Assembly: GCA_037903355.1 (NCBI GenBank)
Contig: JBAJFE010000026.1
Span: 992,001-1,056,000, forward strand
Reading direction: 5' to 3'
DNA: 64,000 nucleotides
Source: Trichuris trichiura
Taxonomy: Eukaryota > Nematoda > Enoplea > Trichinellida > Trichuridae
Shown: in pieces, positions 45,332-57,700 of the stretch
Layout of the letters: each line of letters begins with the position of its first letter
Numbering within the stretch: the stretch's first letter is position 1
Notes under the pieces: model-generated
Database searches by the model: none
Seen by the model: only the letters and a program-made list of their open reading frames with translations
What the model was told of the DNA's origin: nothing
Translations under genes and position numbers: made by a program

Positions 45332-45466
45332 ATGCGCTGTACTAATTTTAGACGAAACGACGCCTTGCAGTCGTGCCAACTGGGATCAGTTGTTGAACTG
45401 CTCACCATCGGCAACATGAAAATGATACTCAGTCACGTCGAGGAAGCTTTTCTGGAGGAGAAATGA
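45332..45466 (+). CDS. Candidate small ORF (44 aa), function unknown
   Basis: I do not recognise it. The uninterrupted frame from ATG to TGA encodes 44 residues, including NDALQSCQLGSVVELLTIGN and the ending HVEEAFLEEK, with two or three Cys and no signal peptide. Codon usage looks protein-like. An acceptor-like TACTAATTTTAG lies inside the frame, so it could instead be a piece of a spliced gene read in another frame. Confidence is low because short open frames are common. Confidence 0.2.
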   Translation: MRCTNFRRNDALQSCQLGSVVELLTIGNMKMILSHVEEAFLEEK

Positions 45467-47108
45467 GTTTTTTTGATTAATTATCTCGTCGGAAAGATGA
45501 ATTCCTCAATATTGGTACTCGCAAAATTCAAATTTTCAAATTTCACTAAGGGCTGAAGTCGCAACTCATTCATGGAAAGAAAACTGAATGGCGGCAATCG
45601 TCCGCGACAGGGAAATCGGTTAAAGTTGCAACGCGGGCAGGGGCGAACGTTTTGAAGTTAGCTTGAAACATTGCTTTTTCTTTTCCTCCGTTCTCATTAC
45701 GTAAACAAGTTTTCTGAATGGAGCCGCGTATGCAATTTACGTCACTCGCGTCTAAATAGGCTTATTTAGATGACGTTAAACGCTGGGCTTTCCCAAGCTT
45801 CATTTGAGGATGATTCCTTTTGGTCTGGCTTGGAATAAACACGCAAACGCCATAGGGCGCCAAGAAGGGTCCTTAGATTACCAATAAATTTGAAAATGTT
45901 AGTTTGTACCGCGCCAACGAGATGCACTTCTCCGCATGGTTGTTTCTACAACCTCTTTTCTTTATTTTGCCTAATTTATGATTCAAAATTTGAATTTAAG
46001 CACTATTTGCGCGTACAGAGGAAAAGTGGCGGTTAGCTTTTCCATTTCGTTTGTCGTGTTTATATTGTCATCATTTTCTGCACGTGCGCGACAAGCCAAA
46101 CATGATTAAGCTGAAGCATTGCGCGGCAGATCGGTAAACACGTACGAATGCTCCGATAGGTTTTCCGTCTGTCGTTCTCTTTCAAAGCGGCAAGAGCTGT
46201 CGAAGTTACGCTGTCTTGTTTGCTATTCACCTGTTCAAATTGTTTCACCGAAGTTTCAAACGCGTCTCCCTTATGAAGACTCAGTTTTTTTAATTTTTTC
46301 GTAGGGTTCGAGCCTACAAGTGTTCAAAAAATTGAATCAACAATCAACGGGTCGAAATCTTTATTCAGACTCAGGATCGGACAGTATTACTCAAGAAAGC
46401 TCTGCGAAAATGAAATATTGAAGGTTTGTAGAGGGAGCACGAGTGAAGGCTATCGCAGCCATAACAGAGAACTTGATTTTCAACTTGTAAAAAGTTTATT
46501 GATAATAAATAGGCGCTGTTGGCTCGGCAGGCTTTACAAATGAAAAAAAGCATCCGACAAGCCTGAACGTCGCTGTCTAATGCTAACGCGCGTGTGGAAA
46601 GCAGTTGATCAAATAAATTTCCCATTCACCTTTTCCTCGTGCGGACCGCAACTGGGCAACTTCCGGGAAAAATTAAATTGCAAACCGCGCAACAAAGTGA
46701 CCCATAAAATTTCAATTTGTACGCGAGGGATAAACCGAGCCGTTTCTGAATATTTCAAAAAGCAATTCTTTTTTTTAACGAGCAGTCACCAATTTCCGAA
46801 ATGGTCATACTGTACAGGTAACAGGAAAACGGGGCTGTTACGACGTAGTCCGTAAAAACGGAATTGCTGAAGGCTTTGTTGCATCTCCACAGACTAAACT
46901 GCCTCTTGCATAGTCAACTACTTCAATACGGGTGAGCGAAAAGGCTATGATGCTTTTGCTTGCGTGGGTTGAAGGAATTTCCAAGTTTAGTTTTTCATCG
47001 CAAGGCAAAAAGCAAAATTTCATTCGCACCTCGTTTTCAAAGAAAGAAATCGCCTTAATTTCATTTATTTTGTACAAGAAATTATGGTTTTCAAAAAATG
47101 TACAGTAA

Positions 47109-48908
47109 TTAGTCATTCGCAGGTAATGTCGAAAAAGAGTCCTCTTTGCTAGAAACTGACTCGATGAAACCGCAATTTGCGGCGTCGAACGCCCTCTTGC
47201 CGGCTTCACCGGTACAGTAACTATTCTTCAGTATGCTTCGGCAGCAGGCGTAACCCCATTTGCCTTCGACCCAATAGGAACCCCATACGGAGGTATGGTT
47301 ATTGAAATAGATATCTTCATCGTAGCTGGAAGAAACTGCTGGCCTTTCCTGGCCTTTGATCACGTTTCCTTGGCGATTATACTCGACGTAATGTTCGCTT
47401 TGCAATGGCAAAAATTCTTGATCTTCCGGCTTGCGCAAATGCTCTTCTCCGCCGTACTTCGCCAAAATCTGCTCCTCTATTTCATCTGAAAAAGTACGTA
47501 CAAAAGTATAGTCGCTGCTCGATGGTGTTTTTGTAAATTAAAAAAAAAGTAGGATATTTAAATTTCTTACTTCTGAGTACGGTTTTTCGGACGGAATATT
47601 CCTTCTTTAAGGCTTCCAGTTTGGTAGGTTCAGCGAGTGCGTGAACGTCGGCACCTCGCCTGTGCGCTTCCCAAGCGAATAGCTGGGCATTATTTACGCT
47701 CAGCACCTCACCGGTAAATCTATGAAAGTTCTCTCCGGCAAAGGGAACCTCATCGGGTTGTTTGCCCGTTCCCTTGAAGGGGTTATCACGCATGGAACGA
47801 CTCTTCGGATCATAGTAGGCCGAGTTCGGGTCCAAATTATACAGATACTTTGCGGTATCCTCTCTTATTCTCAGGTTTCTTACTGTAATTCGGGTTCTGC
47901 TGTCAACATCCAGCTTGACGCCAGGCATTGAAGCATTCTCCGCGTATTTGTCTTCGTCCAAGTCAACAACGTCAACCGACGATTCCTTTTCCTTCGAGTT
48001 ATTTTCTTCCTCGCCGTCCAACAGCTTTGTATCCAACTTTTCCAATTTGACCCTCTTTCGGGCTTCTTCCAATTCCTGAAACTCCTGCGCAACCTTTTCA
48101 TTGTATAAAGCAGGGTCGAATCCATTCCAACGATCTCTTTTAGCCGCGTAATCGAGTTCCAACGCTGGCTGGCTTTGTTCATCCGGGGCGATTTCTGCGT
48201 TAGTATATTTGGCACCAATTTTACGAGGACGTTCTAAGCAATCCTTGCGCTTGTGAGTCAATGCACCGCAATTCTCGCAGGCTCCCTTGCGGTACTTAAT
48301 GGCCGCCTTTGCTTTTACGGCATCGCCGCGCTTGTACCATTCGGTTAAAGTGCTAAGCACTTTCTGACGCTCCGGATGGGGTTTTTGATGCTTCAATGTC
48401 GGCCCGGGAGCACCAATGTACCAGGGCGCCTGTGCAATGTAGTGAGGAATATGTGGGTTGATGTCACTACCAGTCTCTACATCTGTCATTGCGGGAACGG
48501 TACCTTAAATACACATTGAATAGGGGGCTTTCAAAGCATTCTCCAACTCGTTATAAGGTTTGGAAGTTAAAATGCACTACCAACTCGAAGTCGCAAAGTG
48601 GTAGAACTAATTCAAACAATGATAACATATTCGAAGCAGTAAAACAAAAAATTCGGCAAAGAAGCGTTTCAATACTACTTTTTATACACGACGGAAGGTT
48701 GTAACAAGAAAAATAAACTGACTGCCAAGATTCTCAGAGTTGATCTCTAATAAGAATAATAAATTGAACAAACGAGCTAACCTGCTTTACGAGCCTCTTC
48801 TAGCTCTTTCATTCTGCGGTATTCCTCCTTCGTCTGGCGACGGGGTCCATCCTCGTCCCTTGCCTTCAGCAGGACGGATGGAGCGACTTGAGGAGTGTAG
48901 GTAGCCAT
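47109..48908 (-). CDS. SLU7: Pre-mRNA-splicing factor SLU7
   Basis: Three exons join in phase: 48782-48908, 47571-48503 and 47109-47485, giving 478 residues (human 586). The N-terminus has the conserved KELEEARK element and DINPHIPHYI, then PWYI and the CCHC zinc knuckle YRKGACENCGALTHKRKDC. The core follows (KRDRWNGFDPALY, EDKYAEN, TVRNLRIREDTAKYLYNLDPNSAYYDPKSRSMRDNP, AQLFAWEAHRRGADVH, YGGEEHL), and then VEYNRQGNVIKGQERP and SVWGSYWVEGKWGYACC. SLU7 acts in the second step of splicing, in 3' splice-site choice. The protein stops soon after the conserved SYCTGEAGK motif and lacks the long Lys-rich C-terminal tail of vertebrate SLU7. Introns are 85 and 278 bp. Confidence 0.96.
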
Positions 48909-50744
48909 TTATGCCAATTCTAATAATTGAAAATAAGCTAGCTTAGCTAAATTTTCAAGAAAGACACGCTATCGGCAAAGGATAAGCAGAAATTACCCAA
49001 CAATCGCACTAGGAAAGGAAATGCTACCGTAACAACGAACACGCAGGTACGAATTCGTACTGTAATAAAATTCATCTTTGCGAAAATTGCACTACGTTTC
49101 GGGAAATCTTTCGCGCCTTTTTAAAAAACATGTTTTCGCGTCTACGCCTTCTCTCGCTGCCGATAGCCATTACGCTTATCAGTAACGGTAGGACAGGATG
49201 GTCGCATCCTTGCGAAAAAAGAACCTGCATTTCTCAAACGGCGGAGCGCATAATCGACAAAAGTCGTTTAATAGCAGCTTAGAATTATACAGAAGCCTAG
49301 AATTGCAAATTTTTTAATTAACAGCGATTATTTAGGTTGTAGGTAATTTTTTTAATTTAAAACTCCAAAGTGCCTAATGTTCTAAAAGCCAACAGTGTAA
49401 CATCGCGCAACAAGTGCAGATATTGCATAAGTAATCGATGTTGGAGAATTTTTGTGCGTGTTTAGCAACGTCACCATTACGGTATGCCGCCTATAACAAA
49501 AATACCGTACAAGTTTACTTTATTGCTTTTTCCAAGTTTCTGAGCGCGCCATTTGAACGCAGCCAATTTGTCCTGCGAACTTTTTCGCTTTCACGAGCAA
49601 CTACTGATTCGAACAGTGCTCCTCAATTAAGGTACGATCTCGTTGCTTGTTCATGTTCTTCTTGTATCGGTTGCTACTTTGTTTTACGTTATTTCAAATA
49701 TAACTTACGTCTAACCAGTTTAAAGTACAATTTTGCCATACAGTAATTCCTTTAACTTGAAAAATTGAAGTCGTTTCCATCTGCTTCGCGAATACGACTG
49801 TTTTGCTACTTTTTGTTGTACATATTGTTGTAGTGCCGTCAAGTCATGCCATTTAGCATTTTTTTTATATACACATATTACTCTGGGCAGATAATGGCCT
49901 GAGCCTAAACACAATGCTTTTATTTTAGCTTAGGCTTAGATAAGGACAGAACATGATGGCCGGCATTTCTGGGGAAAAGAAGCCGCATCCCGGGGGCTGC
50001 AGTTGGTTCTATGCGATTAAGATACCACAACTTTATTTCACTTTGTTAATGGGACGTATCGCCGCTGCTTTTAGGAAGTAGCACTGAATGTTTACAACAT
50101 TTTCTACATTGTATTAGCTCCCTTGGCGAGTACAGTTCCCATTTAGTACAGCAGCAGAACAGTTATACAATTACACAATTAAGTGTAAGCAAGAATGTAT
50201 CATTATTGATATGCAGGTTGTCATGCCTATGGTAGAAAGTTTGTCGATTAGCTATAGTGCTTTTACGCTTAAAACACTTTCCCGCTTGAAAGCTAAAGTA
50301 CGCGGGTGCAATAGAGGTTTCAGCTTTTTAATTTAGAATCCATCCACAAAAGAGTAAAGGCTGAATAGCCAAACATTACGCATGATGCTAGTTAGGGGAC
50401 GTGAAAAAAAAACTCTCTTCACGCCTAGCTCTGCGTGCGTAAAAATAGTAATATTTACGACGGTAGCGCTTCAAATGTTTATTTGTCATTCTTCTTCCGC
50501 TCAAGGTAGGCTTCTTCGACAAATGAGAAAACGGGAAACTGAAAATGGGCTGAAGTTGTCAAATGAGGAGCGATGAGTTTGGTTGTCATTGTTTATAAAG
50601 AAAGATATTTAAGGATACCATTGAGGCGGTATCGAATACTTTCATTTTCACTTAATAGTAGTCTAGGATTAGACGTTAGCTTAACGTTGCTGTTTTTTAC
50701 TATGACGAATCATTCTCGGAGTGCGCTTACCTGAGGTAGTACAA
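48909..50744. other. Intergenic stretch between SLU7 and a claudin-like gene
   Basis: No firm gene. A plus-strand frame at 50382-50576 encodes 64 residues with a hydrophobic segment (IVIFTTVALQMFICHSSSAQ) followed by basic pairs (RQMRKRE). It could be a small membrane or secreted peptide, but its long basic N-terminus is unusual for a signal peptide. The rest is AT-rich. Confidence 0.35.
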
Positions 50745-51338
50745 TTATTCGCAGGAAGTATCTCTTCCACGTATGACATAAGTCAATAGTGTGAGCAGCA
50801 TTGTCCAGTGGACGAAGTTGGCAAATACAAGAACCCAAAACGAGTAGCCAATGGATTGATGCACTCCTATTAGAGGCGAACTAGTAGTAACGGCCTTTCT
50901 CGCGTAATGCAAAAAGAGAACAGTGGCACTAGTGGAAGAGAGAACGGCTATAAATGCAAAAGAAAGCAGAACATGATCCTTTCTTGTTTTCGAGTTAGTT
51001 TTGTTCTTCCAAGCTACTGCTAGCGAGCAAACTTCGGATAGGATTAGCAACAACAGAACATGAAGGTCCGCTTCAATTGAATTGTGATTAATGAAAGGAA
51101 ACCAACTTTGAATATCGAAGAGATGCCTCAGATAGCAGCCTTCGATCGATTGAGGCCAACTTTCGTTTGCGACATCTTCAGTTGTGTTTCCGTAAAAGCA
51201 GTCGTAGATCAGTCCTTCTTCTCGTAGCAGTTTGTAATCATCGTATCGAAAAACATGCCAAGCAGGTGTTATTATTGCCACAAGAATAAGAATGGACGCA
51301 AGTCTTGCCGTACATGGTACAATCAAACGAAGCATCAC
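50745..51338 (-). CDS. Claudin/PMP22-like four-transmembrane protein
   Basis: A single-exon frame of 197 residues. It has four hydrophobic spans: near residues 12-30 (LASILILVAIITPAWHVF), 90-112 (DLHVLLLLILSEVCSLAVAW), 125-148 (VLLSFAFIAVLSSTSATVLFL) and 165-190 (FWVLVFANFVHWTMLLTLLTYV). The first extracellular loop carries a Trp just after span 1, then GLIYDCF and EGCYLRH, that is two Cys about 25 residues apart and three N-glycosylation-type sites. This matches the W...C...C pattern of the claudin/PMP22 superfamily, which in nematodes includes clc and related proteins that build epithelial junctions or tune channels. I cannot name the member. A good donor (CAG then GTAAGC) lies just after the stop, suggesting a 3' UTR intron or an alternative end. 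Confidence 0.65.
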   Translation of the reverse strand: MMLRLIVPCTARLASILILVAIITPAWHVFRYDDYKLLREEGLIYDCFYGNTTEDVANESWPQSIEGCYLRHLFDIQSWFPFINHNSIEADLHVLLLLILSEVCSLAVAWKNKTNSKTRKDHVLLSFAFIAVLSSTSATVLFLHYARKAVTTSSPLIGVHQSIGYSFWVLVFANFVHWTMLLTLLTYVIRGRDTSCE

Positions 51339-52183
51339 GCGCTGGTTCGTTAGTATATTGGAAAACGTAGTGTACTCTTCATCTATTGCTAAAGACCTGA
51401 GCAGCGCAGAATGCGCATAGATTTTAAGCCAGCGAACAGTTAGAGAATGGAAGACGATCTTATTCCCTGTTTAAATATTTACCCGTCCATTGTAATCCTC
51501 GCGTGTACGATTTTACAATTCAGTTTGGCTCTCGCACAAAATTAAAAGATTAAATAGTTTCCAGTCGTAATTTCTTCATTGATACATCATTTTTCAGTGC
51601 ACATAACATTTCTCATTTTAAAAAACTTATAATGAGATCTTTCCGGCCGTTAGAAGCTTTTACCATTGGGTTTGTATCGTCCTCAAGTTGCGGCGGGTTA
51701 CGCCTTAAGCGTATCAGCTTTCAAGGTCTTCATTAACGTTGTCTGAACTTTTTAACTTCCTTTCCATGCGCAGTTTAAGTACCCATTGCAAATGTAGAAA
51801 CCTGCGAGCAGTAGCACCGCATATTTGCTAATGATGTGTAAACAACATAAAGCTAACAAGGCATGAAATTGACGTTTCCTGCTGAAACAATCGTTTTCTC
51901 TAGTAAAGTTCAGTTTTCAAAACAATTTGGCCCCCCTTAACATTGCTAAGGGAAATTAGGTAATTTTTAAAAAGAATCAACGGATGCAACAAGAACTCAT
52001 TTAATAATTTTAGTTATTGCACCGTGTCGTCTCATTTATCTCGTTTCAATTTAGTTTACAAAAAATAGACGTTTAGTTAGCTCGTCGCAGCGCGGTTCGA
52101 TGTGACTTTTGCTATAAGCTGTCAGCAAACCTGAAAATCCTTAATTCAGCTTTGAATGACGCGTAAGTGCATATGGAAATTTT
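51339..52183. other. Intergenic stretch between claudin-like and patched-related genes
   Basis: AT-rich, with no coding sequence seen. It should hold the claudin-like promoter and the 3' UTR of the patched-related gene. Confidence 0.45.
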
Positions 52184-54764
52184 TTAATGAGAATTCCATT
52201 TGGACGAAGCTGCCGTACGGCCGATTGATAGCAGCAGAATTGGCAGAATGACAAAAGCGTGAAAAATGCCCGTAGCGACTACAAGAAAACATGTTTTGAA
52301 AAATGTTTTTGACACGTAGTAGTCAACGAAAGTTAATGGTAGTACGCCCAATACGGTAGCGATTGCACCCTGAATGACAGGCCAACCTACCGCCATTAGA
52401 CTATCGTGCAAATTGGCCGCCCCATCCTTGTCCTTCACTCTGAAGTAATGATGACAAATATGCGTGACGTATTCGATGGAGATATCCAAACTCATTAGAA
52501 TATTTATCATCGAAATTGGATCCAAGTCGGTATCCCAAAGTGTCAGCAAGCCTACCACACCAACGTCCGTTGATAAGAGCATCGAACCTACCAATAGTAC
52601 GCCTGTCAACGAATGAATGAACATGGCGGTCATTATCATAAGGCTCAATATGCCGGCTCCAATAGTTTGTAGTGTGCTTGGCGGGAGACTCGTCAGCTGG
52701 TCGGCAATAAAAGCTTGACGAGCACCGTAGACAATTGGTTCGAATTCGGCAAAGTTGAAGGATATTTGGCGCCACAGGTGACTTATGCGAACCCAGCCTT
52801 TGCTACCCTCTTTGGTGTGAAAATTGGTGGTGAAGTAGAATCCGGAAATACATTCCAAGCCGCCCATCCGGCACGACTCGTTTCGCCATCGTATTTCGGC
52901 CAGATGCTGCCTGAATTGGTCCCTTTGAAAGAAGGTCGAAAAGTGATCGTAAAATTCCTCCTTTGGAAACTTGTTTAGCTGCATATAATTTGCATAACTA
53001 TGGTACCAAAGGTTCGTGGTGGAGGGGCCACCCGAATATGGTGTGCTTTCCAATATTCTGACAAATTCCAAAAAGCGCATCAACTGCGTGTCGTTGCGAA
53101 AATCCGGCGGCTTTTGAATGAAGACGTGCAGCTCAGTCGTCTTCAAGTAGTAGTGGTCCATCAGCTCGGAAAATCGTCTTGCCGGCGAACTAGCAACTAC
53201 AAGCTTTGACGCGGTGAAGTTTACCCTTATTTGGCTGCAACCCCAAAACGCCACGGCAAGGTAAAGTATGTAAGCAATGCCAATGGAAAGTTTGACTATT
53301 GGCTTTCGCAGCAGAGGTATATACGCGTCGAATAACATCCCGACGGTGACCATGAAAGACTTGTTAGTCGTTTTTATTTGCATAGCGTTGCCTTCTACGG
53401 CTTTGATTTTTCGAAGTGGTCGGCATTGCCAAAATAAGCTCGTCTTTTTGTCCTCGTTTCTTCCCAGCAGGTATACCACGGCTGAGAAGAAGGTCATTTG
53501 GTAGATATAGTCAAAAGCCATCGCTGCAGCCGTATATAGGCTGAATACTTGAATGGCCGGCATTTCGGACAATAAGCCAATGGAGAACAGCGCAATGTCT
53601 GTCATCGACGTGAGCGTAATAGCCACTCCGGATTCCCTAAGGGCAAGGCTAAGTCTACGTTCAGGCGGCAACTTCGGACTGGTCAGTTTCCACGCTTGAA
53701 TTGTTAAGAAAGTGTCGTCAATTCCAATTGCCATGGCTAGGAAGGGTACGGCAACAATGGTGCCGTTCAAAGGAATTTCAAAGTATAAAAGCAGCCCAAC
53801 CGAGCTGAATATTGCCATAACCGACGAAAGGCAGCCGGCCGCGCCTTCCCATCGTTTGTCCATGGCGGGTTTGCCTATCGATATGTTGGAACAAATGGTG
53901 AATCCCAGCATGAAGAGAAGCAGAAATCCAATGGCTGGCACCAAAGCAAGGGCACTTTTCATCGCCTGTTGCATCAGAAACGAGCGACTGAAGTGTATGC
54001 AAGGTAAGCCTTTGTCTTTGTTGCACACTTTCGATAGGTAGTTCCTGAGGGCAGCGTCGAAAGCGTCAACCTCCTTCATCATAGCAGTGCTGTTAGTGAC
54101 AATAGGATAGTTTAAGGTTATTATCTTCGCTTCTCCAGCTTTTTCGTCGACGTCCATAATATTATAACCAATGAACAGTCGTAGATCGAGCGATTCCATA
54201 AAAGGATAACGAAATCGAATGTTAGGGTTCGTTGCGCCTGAGCTTTGTTGCAGCACACTCTTCAGAAGAAGCAGCAGTGCTGCATTTGCATATCTGAATA
54301 ATTAACAGTGACGAATGGTTTAAATTTGGCTAGCAAGCAATTTTGTACCTGCATTGCTGCTGCGGCAGGCAGAGACTTTTCCAGAAGTTTCTTAGTTCGC
54401 CTCCATCAACGGTGTAGTTTAGCTTTTCGGAAATGAAGTTGTGCACATTAAGAGCGTGGCGCAGCGTTCGCATTCGAAGCACGTTGGCGCCATTGTTCTC
54501 AAAGAGCACTTGGACGAGGTAGGATCGTTTGGCATTGTTGTCGTCTGAATTCCAGAAGCGTTCCACCGCTTCCGTTTCGGCTTCAAAGGGCGAGCCATGA
54601 GGCGTGTACAATTTGTCCAAATCCAGTTGCTGGGAAAAGTTGCTTAAGCCAGCCGAGAAAAGCAGCGTTATCACTACGGGATATAAAACAAAGGCGACCG
54701 CGTGATGAGCAACGAACAAACCATATTGTTCAAAAACAGTGCGCAGCAGTCCATCCATGTGCAT
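52184..54764 (-). CDS. Patched-related (PTR) transmembrane protein
   Basis: Two exons, 54349-54764 and 52184-54293, join in phase across a 55-bp intron and give 841 residues. The topology is that of the RND/Patched family. There is one N-terminal span (HHAVAFVLYPVVITLLFSAGL), a large extracytoplasmic loop, then a five-span sterol-sensing-type block. The block contains LSSVMAIFSSVGLLLYFEIPL, the family motif VPFLAMAIGIDDTFL, and spans to about residue 430. A second half starts with one span and a loop, followed by five C-terminal spans. The second GxxxD-type motif reads NILMSLDISIEYVTHICHHY. PTR proteins are greatly expanded in nematodes and act at apical membranes in moulting and cuticle formation, probably in lipid or small-molecule transport. 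I cannot assign a specific ptr number. The start could also be the ATG two codons further in. Confidence 0.9.
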
Positions 54765-57700
54765 CCATTAGTTACTAAGTGGTCAGCCAATTGAACTGCA
54801 ACCGGGCAACGTATTGACAATATGCTAAATGTGATATCCACATTCTTCGGAGAGATCTTCTAATCCGGATTCCATTGCTACATATTCTTTCCTCCGACTA
54901 GTCCGTCCAACATTGCTTGATTATCTTCATCCTAAATTTGTAGAGGCTTCAAAGGTTCGAATGAAATTCCCCTTTAAAAAAACTGCGTAGCAATAAGTCT
55001 ATACGCTTTAGAAAAAGCGTATGCGGTTAAAACTGACCAGTAAAGCTAATCTATACATTCTGCCTAGACAGCTCGTCTGGACGGCAAGGTTGACAACAAT
55101 TATGGGTTGTGCGCTCAATAGGTCATTGGAATTGGATAAGTTTAAATTTGGAGCGTCATTTCGCTTTGTTCCTATTTCAAAATTCGTGACCTGCAGTCGC
55201 TACGCGAAGTTGGAATCGCGGACTTTTTCCGACGCCTTTTGATTTTTCTTCAATGCGGCATTTTTCGTTTTAGTCCATTCATCGAACGGTGCTTGCGGAA
55301 GCCGCCGACCAGTTCGTAAAGCGTGAATTCATTATAATGAGAAGAAGGATGCCAAAAGAGGCTTTGAAGGGCAGAAGGCAATTGTGATTCAATTCCTTGT
55401 GCCCGCGTGAGGTTGACGACTTCTTAAGCATCTATGTCATATTCTCTAGATTAAAAAAGGCTGCACTTCCTCAGGGTCAGAGATGCTCAGATGACCGCCA
55501 TTTTGAAAAACGAAGTGAAAAAGAATTAGCTCGCGTCTTTCAAATAGACGGTTGCGAAATGAAGTGGAATGAGTAAGTCTTGCAAACCCGAATTTTTTCC
55601 TTGAAGCATAGTTGCTCAACTTTTTTCGCGCTAATACACCTTAGACGTCCCTAGCGCCCTTTACTCGCCGCAGGGTCGATTGGAGAGCCCAAAGCGCAGG
55701 TCCGACCGTGGTAAAACATCACAGTCTCCGCTCGCTGCCATAAAGGTTATCTATTTAATTGAGTGAACTTCGAATACTTAAAACATAGTCAATTAATTGT
55801 TCCTAATTGAAACAAGGCCGGCAAGGTCAGCTTGGTACATCTGTATTGGGGTCCTCATTGCTAAGCGATAAATCTTGGAACAATAAGTTTGTCTAAACGC
55901 GACAGAATCAACGAGAATTGATTATGCGTTGTACATCTAAAATAATTCGCGTATGCCTTTTTTGAGCTCTGAAAAATGAATAGTAATCGACCGGCTCGGG
56001 CCGTCGCGCTAGTTTAATTCATCGTCATAGCACTATAGTCGCTGTAAGTCGGTACAACGAGCTTACCTTTCATTAGCCTATCTTCAGTATACCACCAACG
56101 GAGTAACTTCAGCTGTGCACCTTCTCAAGAATGAACAATGCAAGTAGACGCGTCTGCACTCTTTCGCGCTTCCGTGTCGTTTGGCCTGACGCGTCCTAGC
56201 GTCACGATTTCATGATTGTTCGATTCGGAGCAAGATGACAGGTTGACATAGCCATTGTGGGACATTTGTGCATGCGCCGTTCCGGTTGATAATCGTCCGT
56301 CGAAATTCGTAGCGTCCAAAATGACTGCGCGGAGGGAAGAACATAAAAGGATGTGCTTTCAGCGTTGCGTATAGGCTTCACTGACCCGACGCAGTTCAAT
56401 GCGCCATTAATAGCCGTACTTGCAATGGCTGTCCTTCGTTGGACAAGGTTATTCACTTCGCAATCTATCGAGCCCTCCGAGCAGTAGGTAGCTTCTTTTT
56501 TAAAAAATGAGATGTTTATTTTTATATTATCCTCTTAGTCTCTTCATTGCGATCTAAATAGTAGCACCGCTTCCGTTTTACGTCGTTCTTATACTAAGCA
56601 AAAAATTTGAAAGTTTTGGGAGGGACATTTTTTTGTTTCCACGAAAAAATTTCTTATTGTTGCCAACAGACTGTGCATTTATAGCATTTCGTCGTTGAAG
56701 CTGAAACAAAACTGATATTCTCATTGACAAAATTCTTTATGCGTATAACTTGAGAAATTCGAAGTGGGGGTTGTTTTCTATTAGATAGATTAATCTCCCC
56801 TGCTTGCCTAGCAGCTCTATTGAATGTTACGTGACAAAGTCAGACATGAGTAGTAATATGCGCGACCTGACAAACAGCGTTTGTAAAAGGAGGTTGGGCA
56901 GCAAAGGTGGTTCGCGCATTTGCGGAAAAAGTCCGGAAGTTGACGTCAAAATTGTACGCTCCATTTGAGTTTTGAAATTTTAGCAGTTAAAAAATGCGAA
57001 AGTGGCGCCATCTACTTTAGATCAGTTTTCAGGTGTCCGTTTGGGCGGCCTTTAATGCAAAGAATAATTTTACGGACCGTCTTAATGCGGGGCGACCTTT
57101 GGTGTACGCTGCTGTCCGACGGCCAACTTTTTTGTTTGAATAATTAGTTGCTCGCACGGCAATTGTTTTGCTCCTAATTTTTTTGGCGTATTGCGTCATA
57201 ACGACGTGTTACACTTTCACTTTACGTCAAGTCAGTGTCTATTCACTCGTCTCGTTTGAATGGGCTATCCGTGATAGCAATTTAGCTTTTGGTTTTTCTT
57301 TTTTCCTTTCCCGCTACTGGGATGCAAGGGGTGCAGTAGCATATATTTTTAATAATCAAAATCGCGACGAGTTCAAGAAAATGGGAGACGTTTAAAATAT
57401 GAGCTCTGTTTGAAAACTAGTTATACGTAACGTTGGGCAGCACTTGACGTCCGTTGACTAGATCCGTTAGTGGCTTTCCAAAGTCGTTTCTTTTTGCAGC
57501 CGATATTAACCTACTTTGTTGTCTAAGGGCCCTGAAAATTGCCTGTTTTTTATTTCGCTTATATTATCCCACTTTATCGTTCGAAAGGAATTTTTTTTCC
57601 TTACGCTACATAAGTAAGTTTTGCTCAAGTTGCCCGTTCCAATTTATTTTGCAAAGTAGCGGGTTAAGAGCGATTGCACGATAACATTAAACGACTGTAA

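Larger units (their letters stand above)
38523..47108. other. 8.6-kb stretch without a recognised gene, upstream of SMA-9
   Basis: This is the largest gene-free stretch of the window. Parts of it (about 38700-44100) are richer in GC than the other spacers. It holds simple repeats ((GA)n near 39112-39130, (CG)n near 39792, 42815 and 43343), many CCAAT/ATTGG pentamers (for example near 40923, 41528, 42632, 42907, 42949) and long frames open on both strands. I recognise no protein. It may be the regulatory domain or a 5' untranslated region of the SMA-9 gene. Candidate small coding pieces are listed separately. Confidence 0.4.

Noticed and set aside
46301..46317. Perfect 5-bp stem, 7-base loop GTAGG-GTTCGAG-CCTAC resembling a tRNA T-arm
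   Set aside because: The loop does not place TTC in the normal positions and no matching acceptor, D or anticodon arms can be found upstream.
56125..56456. Two minus-strand ORFs that could be exons of a Cys-containing protein
   Set aside because: Three frames stay open after the candidate acceptor and no complete gene could be built. Kept only as a weak hint in the gap entry.
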